Positions 1-8,605 of a stretch of 44,598 nt of DNA are shown piece by piece. The stretch spans positions 1 to 44,598 of the forward strand of contig JABSOS010000025.1 of the NCBI GenBank assembly GCA_013216135.1. The letters run 5' to 3'. The first letter of the stretch is position 1; each line of letters starts with the position of its first letter. This DNA is from Candidatus Caenarcanales bacterium (GTDB lineage Bacteria > Cyanobacteriota > Vampirovibrionia > LMEP-6097). The notes beneath the pieces were generated by a model. It saw nothing but the letters and a program-made list of their open reading frames with translations, searched no databases and was not told where the DNA came from. A program made the translations under genes and the position numbers.

Positions 1-54
1 AATCAGGAGCTAGAAAAGGAGTTGTACGAGTTAGTAATTTCTAAAGAATCATAA
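1..54 (+). CDS. 3' end of an unidentified gene
   Basis: An open frame runs in from the left edge and ends at TAA (52-54); the visible residues are NQELEKELYELVISKES. The short charged helix-like tail is not enough to name a family. The gap to the next start is 41 bases and holds a TATAAA element, so the next gene probably has its own promoter. That this is a real gene end is inference from the open frame and spacing. Confidence 0.4.
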   Translation, partial: NQELEKELYELVISKES

Positions 55-95
55 AGTTTAATGGTCTAGAGCCTTATAAAATATCAATTCCGATA

Positions 96-2429
96 ATGCC
101 TTCAAGAGCTAAAAAAAGAAAGAATCATGATTTATTAGATGAAATATTTGATGACGCGGATGGCACTCAAGTAATAACAGAAGATGATACTAAAAAACAA
201 ATCGAAGAAGAACTTGCAAAAATTAGAGAAGAGATTGCTAAGAATAATAACTTTGAATCAGTTGAGGACTTAGTTGCAGAAGTAATCAGTAAATTAAACT
301 TCAACGAAATAGCTTTAAACATAGACAGAGTAGATGCTGGACTTGAAATCAGCAAAGGTGATGGCTCTAAACCAATACTTAAGTTTAATGAATCTCCATT
401 AACAAACCTTCCTCAAAATGGGGCTTTTGAATTTAATGATGGTAATCTTTACTTCACAAGCAATGGTGTTAGAACTATTTTAAATAAAACAACAGAAGAA
501 GAGAATATTTTAGATAAACTCGATTTAAATGAGTTTGTAAGAACTACTGCTTTAAATGACTATGCAAAAAAAGGTGATCTTAATGGCTATGCTACACTAG
601 GAAGCTTTTCAATACTTCAAAGTTCAATTAGATCACTTCAAACAAATATGAAGCAAGCAAGCTTAGCACTAGAGTCTATGGATAGTGACTCTGCAAAGAA
701 ACTTTTAAATGGCGAAGATGGCTCTGCTATGACTTTAAATGGTGGACATAATATAGTTCTAAACAGTAGTGAAGAAACTAATATCACTCTTCCAGTGAAA
801 GGAACGCTAGCGACTATAGAAGATTTAAGTACATATGTAACTAATAGTGCATTTACAGTTTTACAAGATTCTGTAACAGCGCTGAAAGACAGTGTAAATA
901 ATTTAAGTCTATCTGGGACTAATATCGCTGATGGCACTATTACAGGAGCTAAGATTGCTGAAGCTAATATTGAAAACAAGCATATAAAAGATATTGATGC
1001 TAGTAAAATAACAACTGGGACTATAGACTCAGAGAGACTTCCAGCGCGGAACATTGCAGATATCTCAGGTCTTCAAAGCTCACTTGATACTAAGCTAACA
1101 AGCTCAGATCTTGATCCTTATGCAAAAAAAACTGATTTAGCTGAATATACTAAAACAGCTGACCTTAATAACACTTTACTTAATTACACAACTAACGCAA
1201 ATCTAAATGCTAACTTAGCAAACTACGCTACTAATGAAAAATTAAATGACTATGCAACTAAAAGTTCAATGACTGAGATTGATACGAAGATCGCTAACAT
1301 GCAAGTAAATTTAAATGCTCTTCAAAACAGTGATTCAGCTAAAAAACTTTTAAATGGTGAAAACGGTGCAGCAATGACTTTAAGTGGTGATCATAATATC
1401 ACTTTAAATGCAGCTGCTGAAACGAATCTAACTTTACCTAGCTCTGGAACCCTTGCTACAAAAGAAGACCTTAGTGAATATGCTAAAGCTGAAGCTCTTG
1501 CTGGTTTTGCAAGTCAAGCTAGTGTAAACAACTTAAAAAAAGAAATGAATAATGGCACAGCCACAATAAAAGATAAATCTTTAACTGCAAGCAAGCTTGC
1601 TGATAATACTGTAACTGGTTCAAAAATCAAAGATAAAACCCTTACTAATAATGACTTTGCAGACAATGCAAACCTTCATGGTAATAAGCTGAAAGATAAA
1701 TCTTTAGATGCTAAGAAAATTGTCGATAACTCTATTACTGGATCAAAAATCAAAGATAAAAGTTTAACAAACAATGACTTTGCAGATAATGCAAACCTTC
1801 ATGGTAACAAGTTAAAAGATAAATCTGTTCACGGTAATAAAATCGTTGATGGTTCTATCCACGGTTCTAAAATTCAGGATAAAACCATCACGAATAATGA
1901 CATCGCAGATAATGCAAACATCCATGGTAACAAATTAAAAGATAAATCTGTTCACGGTAATAAAATTGTTGATGGTTCTATTCACGGAGCGAAAATCCAG
2001 GATAAAACGATTACAAATAATGACATCGCAGATAACGCTAACATTCACGGTAATAAATTAAAAAATGGTTCGATCACAGCTGACAAATTGGCTCCAGGTC
2101 TATTAAGTGGTAATATCGAAATCAACTCTATGCGGGTGCGGGCGGAAGTTAAAAAAATCACTTCAAACTATACCGTTACAAGCAGTGACGCTGGAAAAGT
2201 TTTAGAAGTAGAGGCAAGTGGAAATATAACAATTACATTACCGAAAAACCTAAGCGCAAATACGATTTTAGAAGTTATAAATATCAGTAACTTTCAAGTA
2301 AATTTTGAGGGTAACAACTGCGAAATTCAAAGTAAGTTATCTAAGGACAGTATAAACATTCAATTTGGAGAAGCTCATTTAAGATATAGAGGTTCTGATA
2401 AGTGGTATATTTCTGGGGATTTAGATTAG
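96..2429 (+). CDS. Repeat-rich tail-fibre-like protein
   Basis: 777 residues with no signal peptide and no membrane segment. The N-terminus is charged (KKRKNHDLLDEIFDD) and followed by a helical stretch. Two related blocks of about 55 residues (near 195-250 and 410-465) share DSAKKLLNGE, a T-L-N/S-G-x-H-N core and the ending GTLAT-x-EDLS, wording common in phage tail-fibre proteins. Residues about 495-675 are decapeptide-like repeats of the form GNK(I/L)xDxS(I/V)H, encoded by 123-bp tandem DNA repeats. The C-terminal 95 residues (NYTVTSSDAGKVLEVEASG then ITITLP) resemble a small beta domain often found at the ends of phage structural proteins. A TATAAA lies about 15 bases before the ATG and there is no Shine-Dalgarno sequence. 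A fibrous adhesin or tail-fibre derivative is inferred; no other phage genes are present, so a prophage is not supported. Confidence 0.7.
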   Translation: MPSRAKKRKNHDLLDEIFDDADGTQVITEDDTKKQIEEELAKIREEIAKNNNFESVEDLVAEVISKLNFNEIALNIDRVDAGLEISKGDGSKPILKFNESPLTNLPQNGAFEFNDGNLYFTSNGVRTILNKTTEEENILDKLDLNEFVRTTALNDYAKKGDLNGYATLGSFSILQSSIRSLQTNMKQASLALESMDSDSAKKLLNGEDGSAMTLNGGHNIVLNSSEETNITLPVKGTLATIEDLSTYVTNSAFTVLQDSVTALKDSVNNLSLSGTNIADGTITGAKIAEANIENKHIKDIDASKITTGTIDSERLPARNIADISGLQSSLDTKLTSSDLDPYAKKTDLAEYTKTADLNNTLLNYTTNANLNANLANYATNEKLNDYATKSSMTEIDTKIANMQVNLNALQNSDSAKKLLNGENGAAMTLSGDHNITLNAAAETNLTLPSSGTLATKEDLSEYAKAEALAGFASQASVNNLKKEMNNGTATIKDKSLTASKLADNTVTGSKIKDKTLTNNDFADNANLHGNKLKDKSLDAKKIVDNSITGSKIKDKSLTNNDFADNANLHGNKLKDKSVHGNKIVDGSIHGSKIQDKTITNNDIADNANIHGNKLKDKSVHGNKIVDGSIHGAKIQDKTITNNDIADNANIHGNKLKNGSITADKLAPGLLSGNIEINSMRVRAEVKKITSNYTVTSSDAGKVLEVEASGNITITLPKNLSANTILEVINISNFQVNFEGNNCEIQSKLSKDSINIQFGEAHLRYRGSDKWYISGDLD
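1600..2070 (+). repeat. 123-bp tandem repeats inside the fibre-like gene
   Basis: The string encoding H-G-N-K-L recurs at 1677, 1800, 1923 and 2046, exactly 123 bases (41 codons) apart. The copies beginning at 1800 and 1923 are almost identical, while the outer copies have diverged. Each unit is built of three 10-residue steps and one 11-residue step, so a beta-solenoid or elongated fibre is plausible. Copy number may vary by recombination. Confidence 0.85.
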
Positions 2430-2433
2430 AGAT

Positions 2434-2712
2434 CTAGACAGTACCTAGATTCTTATTACCGCTGTAAAATGCTTTAATTTCTTCTAAACGCTGATCCATC
2501 ATAGTTTTTTGCTCTTCAGTCCAGGTTTTCCATTGAAGGCGTTTTTCAGAAAGTAAATTTCTCTGCTGTTGAATCTCGTCTCTATTTTTAGCTGATGAAC
2601 CTTTCCCACCTAAAGCTAGATTCTGTGCATCAAGCTCAGCATCACGTACTTTACCTTGAGTAAAGTCAATTCCAGCTGATAGTTTAGAAGTGATGGGACC
2701 GGGATCTGCCAT
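2434..2712 (-). CDS. Small conserved-looking hypothetical protein A
   Basis: 92 residues, hydrophilic, with no signal peptide. The N-terminus contains SAGIDFTQG; the rest is helical and charged, ending near EEIKAFYSGNKN. It resembles the protein at 2869-3129: both have an ID(F/L)TQG motif near the N-terminus, then a glycine-rich stretch (ALGGKGSS against GADGGAST) and a K/N-rich helix. The two lie in tandem on the same strand. The family is not recognised. It converges with the fibre-like gene, with 4 bases between the stops. Confidence 0.6.
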   Translation of the reverse strand: MADPGPITSKLSAGIDFTQGKVRDAELDAQNLALGGKGSSAKNRDEIQQQRNLLSEKRLQWKTWTEEQKTMMDQRLEEIKAFYSGNKNLGTV

Positions 2713-2812
2713 ATATATACAATGTTAACATTTTTAGATAATTGATATCAAGTTTTATTAAGAAAAAATTAAGGCGGTGCAGTAAAATCAGTCCACAGTA
2801 AGGAAATCAAAT

Positions 2813-2841
2813 AAAAAAAACCGGAGCTAAAAGCCCCGGTT
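2813..2841 (-). terminator. Rho-independent terminator
   Basis: On the minus strand AACCGGGGC, loop TTTTA, GCTCCGGTT (one G-U pair) is followed by eight T. It lies 28 bases past the stop of the gene at 2869-3129 and before the start of the gene at 2434-2712, so it should separate the two similar small genes into different transcripts. Confidence 0.85.
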
Positions 2842-2868
2842 ATCATGGTAAATTATTAAATTTAACTC

Positions 2869-3129
2869 TTATATGGTCGCTAATCCCATGGTTTCTTTTC
2901 GTGCTTGTAAAGCCGCTTCATCGTCGATTAAATCACCCTGTTGCTGCACTCTCAATTCACCTAGTAACATATTAGCTTTCGCCTTACTATCTCGAATTTC
3001 ACCTGTCGAAGCCCCACCATCGGCTCCCACGAGAGACTCTTGATACTGATCAGCCAACTCAACGTTTGCACCTTGAGTCAGGTCAATCATGGCGTATTTA
3101 TTCTCCATATTATTTACATTGTCAAGCAT
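2869..3129 (-). CDS. Small conserved-looking hypothetical protein B
   Basis: 86 residues from ATG at 3129. An in-frame GTG at 3135 overlaps the Shine-Dalgarno sequence and is less likely. A strong AAAGGAG (3135-3141) sits 5 bases before this ATG, one of the best ribosome-binding sites in the window. The protein contains AMIDLTQG, GADGGAST and a charged helical C-terminus, echoing the protein at 2434-2712; distant paralogy is inferred from this shared order of motifs. No family is recognised. Because most first genes here look leaderless, the strong Shine-Dalgarno sequence suggests this gene is read from a transcript with a long leader. Confidence 0.65.
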   Translation of the reverse strand: MLDNVNNMENKYAMIDLTQGANVELADQYQESLVGADGGASTGEIRDSKAKANMLLGELRVQQQGDLIDDEAALQARKETMGLATI

Positions 3130-3431
3130 TTTCACTCCTTTGGACTTTGAAAATAACTATCCGATGCCATCCATTCCCACTGAAACTAGACTAGCTCCAC
3201 CACACACCCTTACAATAGAGCCTGCGAACATTCCAGTAAGATCACAAAGCGTGATCGTTATCTCAAAACTAAGACTTACATTAAGAGCAAAGCCTCAATC
3301 TTATTTTTCATAAGTCAAGCCTAATGAAAAGTCATAGAACTTGATCCAACGCACACATTAATTTAATAACATTCAAGGATTATAGTTCGGTTAAGAAAGC
3401 CTTAACTATTATGTATTTCATTTAAAATATT
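3130..3431 (-). other. Intergenic region, possible long leader
   Basis: About 300 bases lie between ald and the small gene at 2869-3129. On the minus strand there is a TATAAT (3379-3384) and a hairpin GATCAC-GCTTT-GTGATC (3240-3256), then the Shine-Dalgarno sequence of the small gene. If that TATAAT is used, the leader is about 240 bases and could fold. A weak AT-rich hairpin GTTAAG-GCTTT-CTTAAC (3391-3407) follows ald but lacks a T tract. I see no convincing gene here. Confidence 0.35.
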
Positions 3432-4505
3432 TTAGATGTCTATTAGTAACTTACCTTTAGATATATTCAGACCTTTTTTGAAGCCTGGGTCTTCGTCTAA
3501 AGCATCAATTCCTCTAGTTGCAAGCTTCATTAAGTAAGGCATAGTCGAGTTACAAAGCGCATGGGTACTAGTATTAGGGACAGCACCTGGCATATTAGCA
3601 ACACCATAATGAAGAACGTCGTGTTTTACTACTACTGGGTTTTCGTGACTAGTAACTTCACTAGTTTCAATACATCCACCTTGATCAACAGCGACATCGA
3701 TAATCACTGAACCATATTTCATTTGGCGAACCATATCTTCATTAATAAGCTTAGGAGCTTTCTTACCAGTAATTAAAACACCACCGATAACTAAATCAGA
3801 CTGAAGTGCCTTCTGCTCAATCGCAGATGAAGTGCTGAATACTGTAGTAACTCTACTTCCGTATAGATCATCAATCTGTGAAAGTGCATTTAAGTTGTTA
3901 TCAACTACATTTACATAAGCACCCATACCTACAGCGATTTTCAAAGCTGCTCTACCTACAATCCCTGCACCTAAAATAGTTACATTCGCCTGTGGTACAC
4001 CTGAAGCTCCACCTAAAAGAATTCCTCTTCCAGGGTGCTGATCTTTGATTCCTCTCTCCAAGAATCGAGCACCAATTTGCACTGACATACGACCAGCAAC
4101 CTCAGACATAGGCTTTAATAATGGTAATCTACCATCTCTATCTTCAATAGTTTCATAAGCGATACAGTGAGCACCAGTATCTTGAAGTGCTTTAGTTAAA
4201 GTTTCACTAGAAGCTAAATGAAGGTATGTAAATAAAATGTGTCTTTCTTCAATTAATTTATACTCTTGTTCTAAAGGTTGCTTAACTTTAAGAATAATAT
4301 CTGATGTTCTAAAAACTTCTTCTGCGCTATCAAGCACTACAGCACCTGATTTCATATAAGCGTCATCATGGAAACTACTTCCGACACCAGCTCCAGCTTC
4401 GATAAAAACTTCATGTCCTGCTTCGTGTAGAGTACGAGACCAGCTCGGAGTTATTGCAACTCTATTTTCACTGTTTAATATTTCCTTAGGAACACCAATT
4501 TTCAT
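3432..4505 (-). CDS. ald: Alanine dehydrogenase
   Basis: 357 residues, normal for NAD-dependent L-alanine dehydrogenase, which interconverts alanine and pyruvate plus ammonia in the cytoplasm. The N-terminus MKIGVPKEILNSENRVAITP is the family hallmark. KVKQPLEQEY, HLASS and the Rossmann motif LGAGIVGRAALKIAVGMGA follow, then VDQGGC(I)ETS and the C-terminal GVANMPGAVPNTSTHAL block, so the enzyme looks complete. The ATG lies 9 bases after a TATAAT that is part of an extended TTGCTATAAT, with no Shine-Dalgarno sequence. It is likely transcribed alone. Confidence 0.96.
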   Translation of the reverse strand: MKIGVPKEILNSENRVAITPSWSRTLHEAGHEVFIEAGAGVGSSFHDDAYMKSGAVVLDSAEEVFRTSDIILKVKQPLEQEYKLIEERHILFTYLHLASSETLTKALQDTGAHCIAYETIEDRDGRLPLLKPMSEVAGRMSVQIGARFLERGIKDQHPGRGILLGGASGVPQANVTILGAGIVGRAALKIAVGMGAYVNVVDNNLNALSQIDDLYGSRVTTVFSTSSAIEQKALQSDLVIGGVLITGKKAPKLINEDMVRQMKYGSVIIDVAVDQGGCIETSEVTSHENPVVVKHDVLHYGVANMPGAVPNTSTHALCNSTMPYLMKLATRGIDALDEDPGFKKGLNISKGKLLIDI

Positions 4506-4514
4506 GATTTATTT

Positions 4515-4524
4515 ATTATAGCAA
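4515..4524 (-). promoter_or_regulatory. Extended -10 of ald
   Basis: Minus-strand TTGCTATAAT: TGC directly before TATAAT is an extended -10. The hexamer ends 9 bases before the ald ATG, so the predicted mRNA has a leader of only about 2 bases. Confidence 0.7.
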
Positions 4525-4585
4525 GCTAATCACCTCTGCTATGCGCAAAAAGATCTCAAAATAAAATTTTTAAAGTGTAAGAGTA

Positions 4586-7498
4586 TTACTCTACAGAAGT
4601 TAAAGCCACACCGATTGGAGCAAAAGTAAACTCATTTATAGACTTACCTAAATCTTGCCTTATTTCATTTTTCTTATAGCCTAACTGCATTTGAGCTGAG
4701 GCTGAGAGTTGTAAGAAATTGAGAGAATCCATAACCTTACCGTACAACTTATTTCCTAAAATTTGTTTTGCATCAAGTTCCTCAGCTTTTGCTGATTTTG
4801 AAGCAAAAGACTTTTGTAAAGTTAAATTTAACAGCTTATCAATAACCCCATCAATATTAGATTTTAAGATAGCTCGGTCATCTGATGAAATTTCTAAACC
4901 TGCTAAATAATCATTTATGCTCTTATCTTCTTTAAATCCTCCTAGCCCTAAACTTTCATCAAGCGTATTAAGCTGCTTAGTCACATCCTCTTCTGCTGGC
5001 AAAAGTTTTTCTAATAACTCAATAGAAGTAGGGTTTAATTTATTAACTTGATTTGCATCCATAACTCCAAAACGGGCAAGCATATTAGCAGAATGAGTCG
5101 AAAAAGCTAAATTAAGCTTCCTAAATCTCTGGTTAGGCACAGCCATATTACTACTACTAATAGTATCTAGAAAATCCTGTTTGTCTCCACCATTTACAAG
5201 TTCGTTAATAGTTTTATGGATATACGCTAATTTGCCAACACTAGTATGTAGATACTCCATGGAGTTATCTTGGGAAAGTGGTTTGAGATACCCAGCTGGG
5301 TTTGAGTCGATTATAGTCTCTAAATATTTATTAGCTGCATCATAATTGAAATCAGTACTTAGAATATCACCAACAGTTTCAATACCAAAGTTTTTCATAA
5401 TATCAGAAATATCCTTGCCTATAAATGGAATAAACTCTTTGATACTTCTATCATCAGAAAGCTCTGAATTATTTTTCTGAAATAAATTATTCAATAAAGC
5501 AAAATGATCATCTTCAATAATTTTTGGCTCTAATTTGAGATTTTTAATAGTTAAATTATCTAGTTTTTGCTGAGCTGTTTCACCTTGAGCTTTTAATTGT
5601 CGAGCTCTCATAGATAAAGCTTTACCAAGACTTTTCATAGTTTCAGCGATAGGATTGAGAGTATTCAACAATTGCAAAGTTTCAGCTTTATATGGAACGA
5701 AAACCGAGTCACCAGCTAAAATTTTATCCATATTCTTATTGAGTTCATTACCAAATTCTTGAATAGTAAGCTCTTGATCTGAACCAGGAATCTTAATTAA
5801 TTTTTCTTCTGTATACTTATCGTATAAATCATCCAACTCATCAAGACTAAACTTGAGAATATTTATTTCATTGGTTTCAGGATCGACTTTGGAATTTAAA
5901 AATCCATTGAGCTTATTTTTCAAAGGTTTTAACTGACTTAAAAAATCAGTAGAAATATCTATAGTCACTGGCTCTAAATTCAATGTGACTTTCTCATCAG
6001 GCTTTTTAGGTTTAGGTTCGTCTATTGAAACACCTTCTAACATTTTTTGAATCTTATTGAAGCTCTCCTGTTCACGGGAGGCTAACTTAGACAATAGATT
6101 AATTATTTTTGTAATTGATTCCTTCTCTTCGTTATTATATGTAAAACTGTCATCTGCTATAGTTTCTTGCATTTTATTTAGTAATGTCTGAACTGTAGCA
6201 TTAGCCTTAGCTTCATACTTTTTCTTTTTTAAAACTTCAATTTGAGAAAGTACTTTTTGCTTTAACTCTGAATCAAAACCTTCTGTTGGTCGGTCCAAAA
6301 GCACTTCCAGTATATCACCTTCAGGTAATTGACTTGCCTCTACATGCAATTCCTCTCCATCTTCTATAACTGTAGCTGAACTTTTCCCCTCAAAAGATTC
6401 TAACTTCCCTAGAAAATCCTTATTCTTTATTTGATCAGGACTAAGTATAGTAACTGGAACTTCACCTACTGTATAGTGTTGCCTTTTAGTATCTTTGCTT
6501 GGAGGCGTTTTTGTATCGACATCACCTAGATGAGCAATTAAGGTAAATCTCCTAGGAATTGATGTTTTACTTTTTGAACCTCTTCTTGCTGTTTGGCTAT
6601 GTAAATTTCTAAACAGTTTTCCCCTACCGTCTGTTCTTATTACAGGGATTTTAAATGATAGTTCTTGTAAACCCTCTTTATTAACTCTACCCTCTGAATC
6701 CAATAGAGTTGGAGAACCTGATTCTCTGTCAAGCATTCCTAGCAATTTTATTGCAGTATAGCTAACAGGTACTTGATTGTTTTCAGACCTATTTAGACTT
6801 GCGATACTAGCTAAAGTTGGAATAGTATCAAAGAAATTATTGCTTTGAATTTCCTCATAAGCATTACTAATTGAATTTTTCAATTCAATATCACTTGACT
6901 CAATAGTTCCTGCCTGCTCCCTTTCAGCCAATTCTTTATACAGGCTATTATATGTTTCAAAACCTTCAGGATTATTCAGTTCTTTAAACTTACTGTTCAT
7001 AGTCCTTAAAAAAACTGTTGTCTTTATTTTATCTACGATTTTAGAAGCTGAATCTCCTCTTAAAAGCTTTTTCTTATTATTAAAAGCTTCTTGTTGATAA
7101 ACCTCAATACTTCCATTCTTTTTCTTCTTAACTTGATATTTTTGCTTGTATTTATCATTATCAGTTAGTTCTATGGTTTTTGTTGAGTTAGAGTCAATGT
7201 GAGCATCAAAAATTTTCTGAGACAAATCCTTATACTCACTATTAATTAACTCAGTCCAAAGATTTTCTTGATATTCAAGAGATTGTTGCAAGTTAGCATC
7301 TAAATTTGAAATAGGATTGAGTGTAGATAACTCGGGACTATTCAAGAGTTTAACATTGCTAAGCTTATTAAACACGGATCTTGCATAACTTTGCTGAGCT
7401 TCTAAAGGCCTCGGCTTTGATTCCTGCAAGCGCAATGATTTTACATCTTCAGATAAAGCATTGGGGTTTAAACCAACAGAAAAATTTGACATACACAT
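4586..7498 (-). CDS. Large hypothetical protein, 970 residues
   Basis: Not recognised. The protein is hydrophilic, with no signal peptide or membrane segment and long lysine/glutamate-rich helical stretches suggestive of coiled coil. A KKKK-rich basic patch lies near residue 120, and a more compact region near 300-370 (RFTLIAHLGDVD, GEVPVTIL) may be a beta domain. Late in the protein two similar pieces, MKNFGIETVGDIL and LARFGVMDANQVNKL, recall helix-hairpin-helix-like segments, though this is weak. ATG at 7498 lies 6 bases after a TATGAT -10, so it may be leaderless; a second ATG two codons later (7492) is possible. The promoter sits within a perfect 10-bp inverted repeat. A secreted effector or a structural protein are both possible, and neither is supported by a motif. 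Confidence 0.75.
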   Translation of the reverse strand: MCMSNFSVGLNPNALSEDVKSLRLQESKPRPLEAQQSYARSVFNKLSNVKLLNSPELSTLNPISNLDANLQQSLEYQENLWTELINSEYKDLSQKIFDAHIDSNSTKTIELTDNDKYKQKYQVKKKKNGSIEVYQQEAFNNKKKLLRGDSASKIVDKIKTTVFLRTMNSKFKELNNPEGFETYNSLYKELAEREQAGTIESSDIELKNSISNAYEEIQSNNFFDTIPTLASIASLNRSENNQVPVSYTAIKLLGMLDRESGSPTLLDSEGRVNKEGLQELSFKIPVIRTDGRGKLFRNLHSQTARRGSKSKTSIPRRFTLIAHLGDVDTKTPPSKDTKRQHYTVGEVPVTILSPDQIKNKDFLGKLESFEGKSSATVIEDGEELHVEASQLPEGDILEVLLDRPTEGFDSELKQKVLSQIEVLKKKKYEAKANATVQTLLNKMQETIADDSFTYNNEEKESITKIINLLSKLASREQESFNKIQKMLEGVSIDEPKPKKPDEKVTLNLEPVTIDISTDFLSQLKPLKNKLNGFLNSKVDPETNEINILKFSLDELDDLYDKYTEEKLIKIPGSDQELTIQEFGNELNKNMDKILAGDSVFVPYKAETLQLLNTLNPIAETMKSLGKALSMRARQLKAQGETAQQKLDNLTIKNLKLEPKIIEDDHFALLNNLFQKNNSELSDDRSIKEFIPFIGKDISDIMKNFGIETVGDILSTDFNYDAANKYLETIIDSNPAGYLKPLSQDNSMEYLHTSVGKLAYIHKTINELVNGGDKQDFLDTISSSNMAVPNQRFRKLNLAFSTHSANMLARFGVMDANQVNKLNPTSIELLEKLLPAEEDVTKQLNTLDESLGLGGFKEDKSINDYLAGLEISSDDRAILKSNIDGVIDKLLNLTLQKSFASKSAKAEELDAKQILGNKLYGKVMDSLNFLQLSASAQMQLGYKKNEIRQDLGKSINEFTFAPIGVALTSVE

Positions 7499-7504
7499 TA
7501 GTGT

Positions 7505-7537
7505 ATCATATTATCTTAAATGTGCACAAGATAATAT
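7505..7537 (-). promoter_or_regulatory. Promoter with perfect inverted repeat
   Basis: ATATTATCTT (7508-7517) and AAGATAATAT (7528-7537) are perfect 10-bp inverted arms separated by 10 bases. A TATGAT -10 (7505-7510) overlaps the near arm and ends 6 bases before the ATG of the 970-residue protein. The dyad covers the -10 to -40 region of the predicted promoter, as a repressor operator would. Confidence 0.55.
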
Positions 7538-7591
7538 CTCGACTGAAAGCAAAATGAAGATTTGATATTTTATAGGATATTCAATTCAAAA

Positions 7592-8605
7592 TTAAGCCTT
7601 AACAGGAACTTCAGCCACTAAAATCTTATTAGCTTGAGTTTCACCTTTAGAAACTTCTACATCAGAGATTACGATACACTCTTCAAGCTTAACGTTTTCA
7701 CCAATTTTAACGTTATCCCAGATAACACAATCTCTAAGTTCAGCTCCAGCAGCGATTTCAGTATCTTCACCGATTTCATTATCACCTGTAAGCTTAGCTT
7801 CTGGACTAATCTTCGTAGTTCTAATTAAAGGCTTAAAGCTATCAAATTTAACTTTTTCTGAAGCGATATCTTTTAAAGTTTCGATGTACTGTTTAGGAGT
7901 ACCGATATCTGCCCAGTAAATATCTTCATCCACCGCTATAGCTTGCATATAAACATCATTTGCTAAAAGCTTAGGGAAAAGATCACCAGCAACATCATAC
8001 TCAGGTGCTTCTTCTACAGAAGGAATCATATCTAAAACTTCTGGCTCAAAGAAATAAATTCCAGTATTAGCCCAGTTAGAAAGTGCTTCTTCAGCTTTAG
8101 GTTTTTCTTGGAAACTAGTAACTCTTCCTTCTTCATTAGTAACGATTACACCAAATTGAGTCGTGTCTTCGATTTGCATTTGAGCGATAGTAACCTTAGC
8201 TCCTTGCTCCTCAACTGCTTTTTTGTGAGCTTCATATAATTTTCCTAAGTCTACATTCGTTAAAGCATCACCCATGATAATAAGTGCTGTAGAACCTTCT
8301 AGGTACTCTCTACATTTTCTGATACCACCAGCAACTCCTGAAAGTCTCTCTTCATTTACGAAGTTTAAAGTGATTCCTTCTCTTTCTTTAATATCTGAAA
8401 AATAAGCTTGTAATTTATCACCTAAATGATAAGTATTGGAAACCACTTCAGTGATTCCATATTTCTTAAGAAGAAGCAGAATATGCTCCATAACAGGTCT
8501 TCCTGCGATCTGAACTAGAGGTTTCGGTACACACGAGGTCAGTGGCTCGAGCCTAGATCCGATTCCAGCAGCGAGCACCATAGCTTTTAATTGTTTTTTA
8601 ACCAT
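7592..8605 (-). CDS. Sugar-phosphate nucleotidyltransferase
   Basis: 337 residues. The N-terminal signature (KAMVLAAGIGSRLEPLT, then PKPLVQIAGRPVMEHI) is the nucleotide-binding loop of the NTP_transferase family, which joins a sugar-1-phosphate to an NTP to give an NDP-sugar. GDALTNVDL supplies the metal-binding aspartate, and FQEKP and WANTGIYFFEPEVL are further family blocks. Residues about 265-330 look like a left-handed beta-helix (EIGEDTEIAAGAELRDCVIWDNVKIGENV), usual in mannose-1-phosphate guanylyltransferase-like and cyanobacterial enzymes. The exact sugar and base cannot be told from the sequence. The ATG lies 8 bases after TACAAT and is divergent from sppA across only 37 bases. Confidence 0.9.
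   Translation of the reverse strand: MVKKQLKAMVLAAGIGSRLEPLTSCVPKPLVQIAGRPVMEHILLLLKKYGITEVVSNTYHLGDKLQAYFSDIKEREGITLNFVNEERLSGVAGGIRKCREYLEGSTALIIMGDALTNVDLGKLYEAHKKAVEEQGAKVTIAQMQIEDTTQFGVIVTNEEGRVTSFQEKPKAEEALSNWANTGIYFFEPEVLDMIPSVEEAPEYDVAGDLFPKLLANDVYMQAIAVDEDIYWADIGTPKQYIETLKDIASEKVKFDSFKPLIRTTKISPEAKLTGDNEIGEDTEIAAGAELRDCVIWDNVKIGENVKLEECIVISDVEVSKGETQANKILVAEVPVKA

Noticed and set aside
1600..2070. CRISPR array
   Set aside because: The repeats are 123 bp, contiguous and in frame within a gene, with no spacers and no cas genes.
96..3135. Prophage
   Set aside because: Only one tail-fibre-like protein is present; no capsid, portal, terminase, integrase or attachment repeats are visible.
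3157..3299. Minus-strand open frame with a glycine-rich end (IVRVCGGASLVSVGMDGIG)
   Set aside because: The only ATG gives 24 residues with no ribosome-binding site; kept as part of the possible leader instead.
3089..3313. 74-codon plus-strand frame
   Set aside because: It begins inside the real minus-strand gene at 2869-3129, has no promoter or ribosome-binding site of its own, and its sequence is low in protein-like features.
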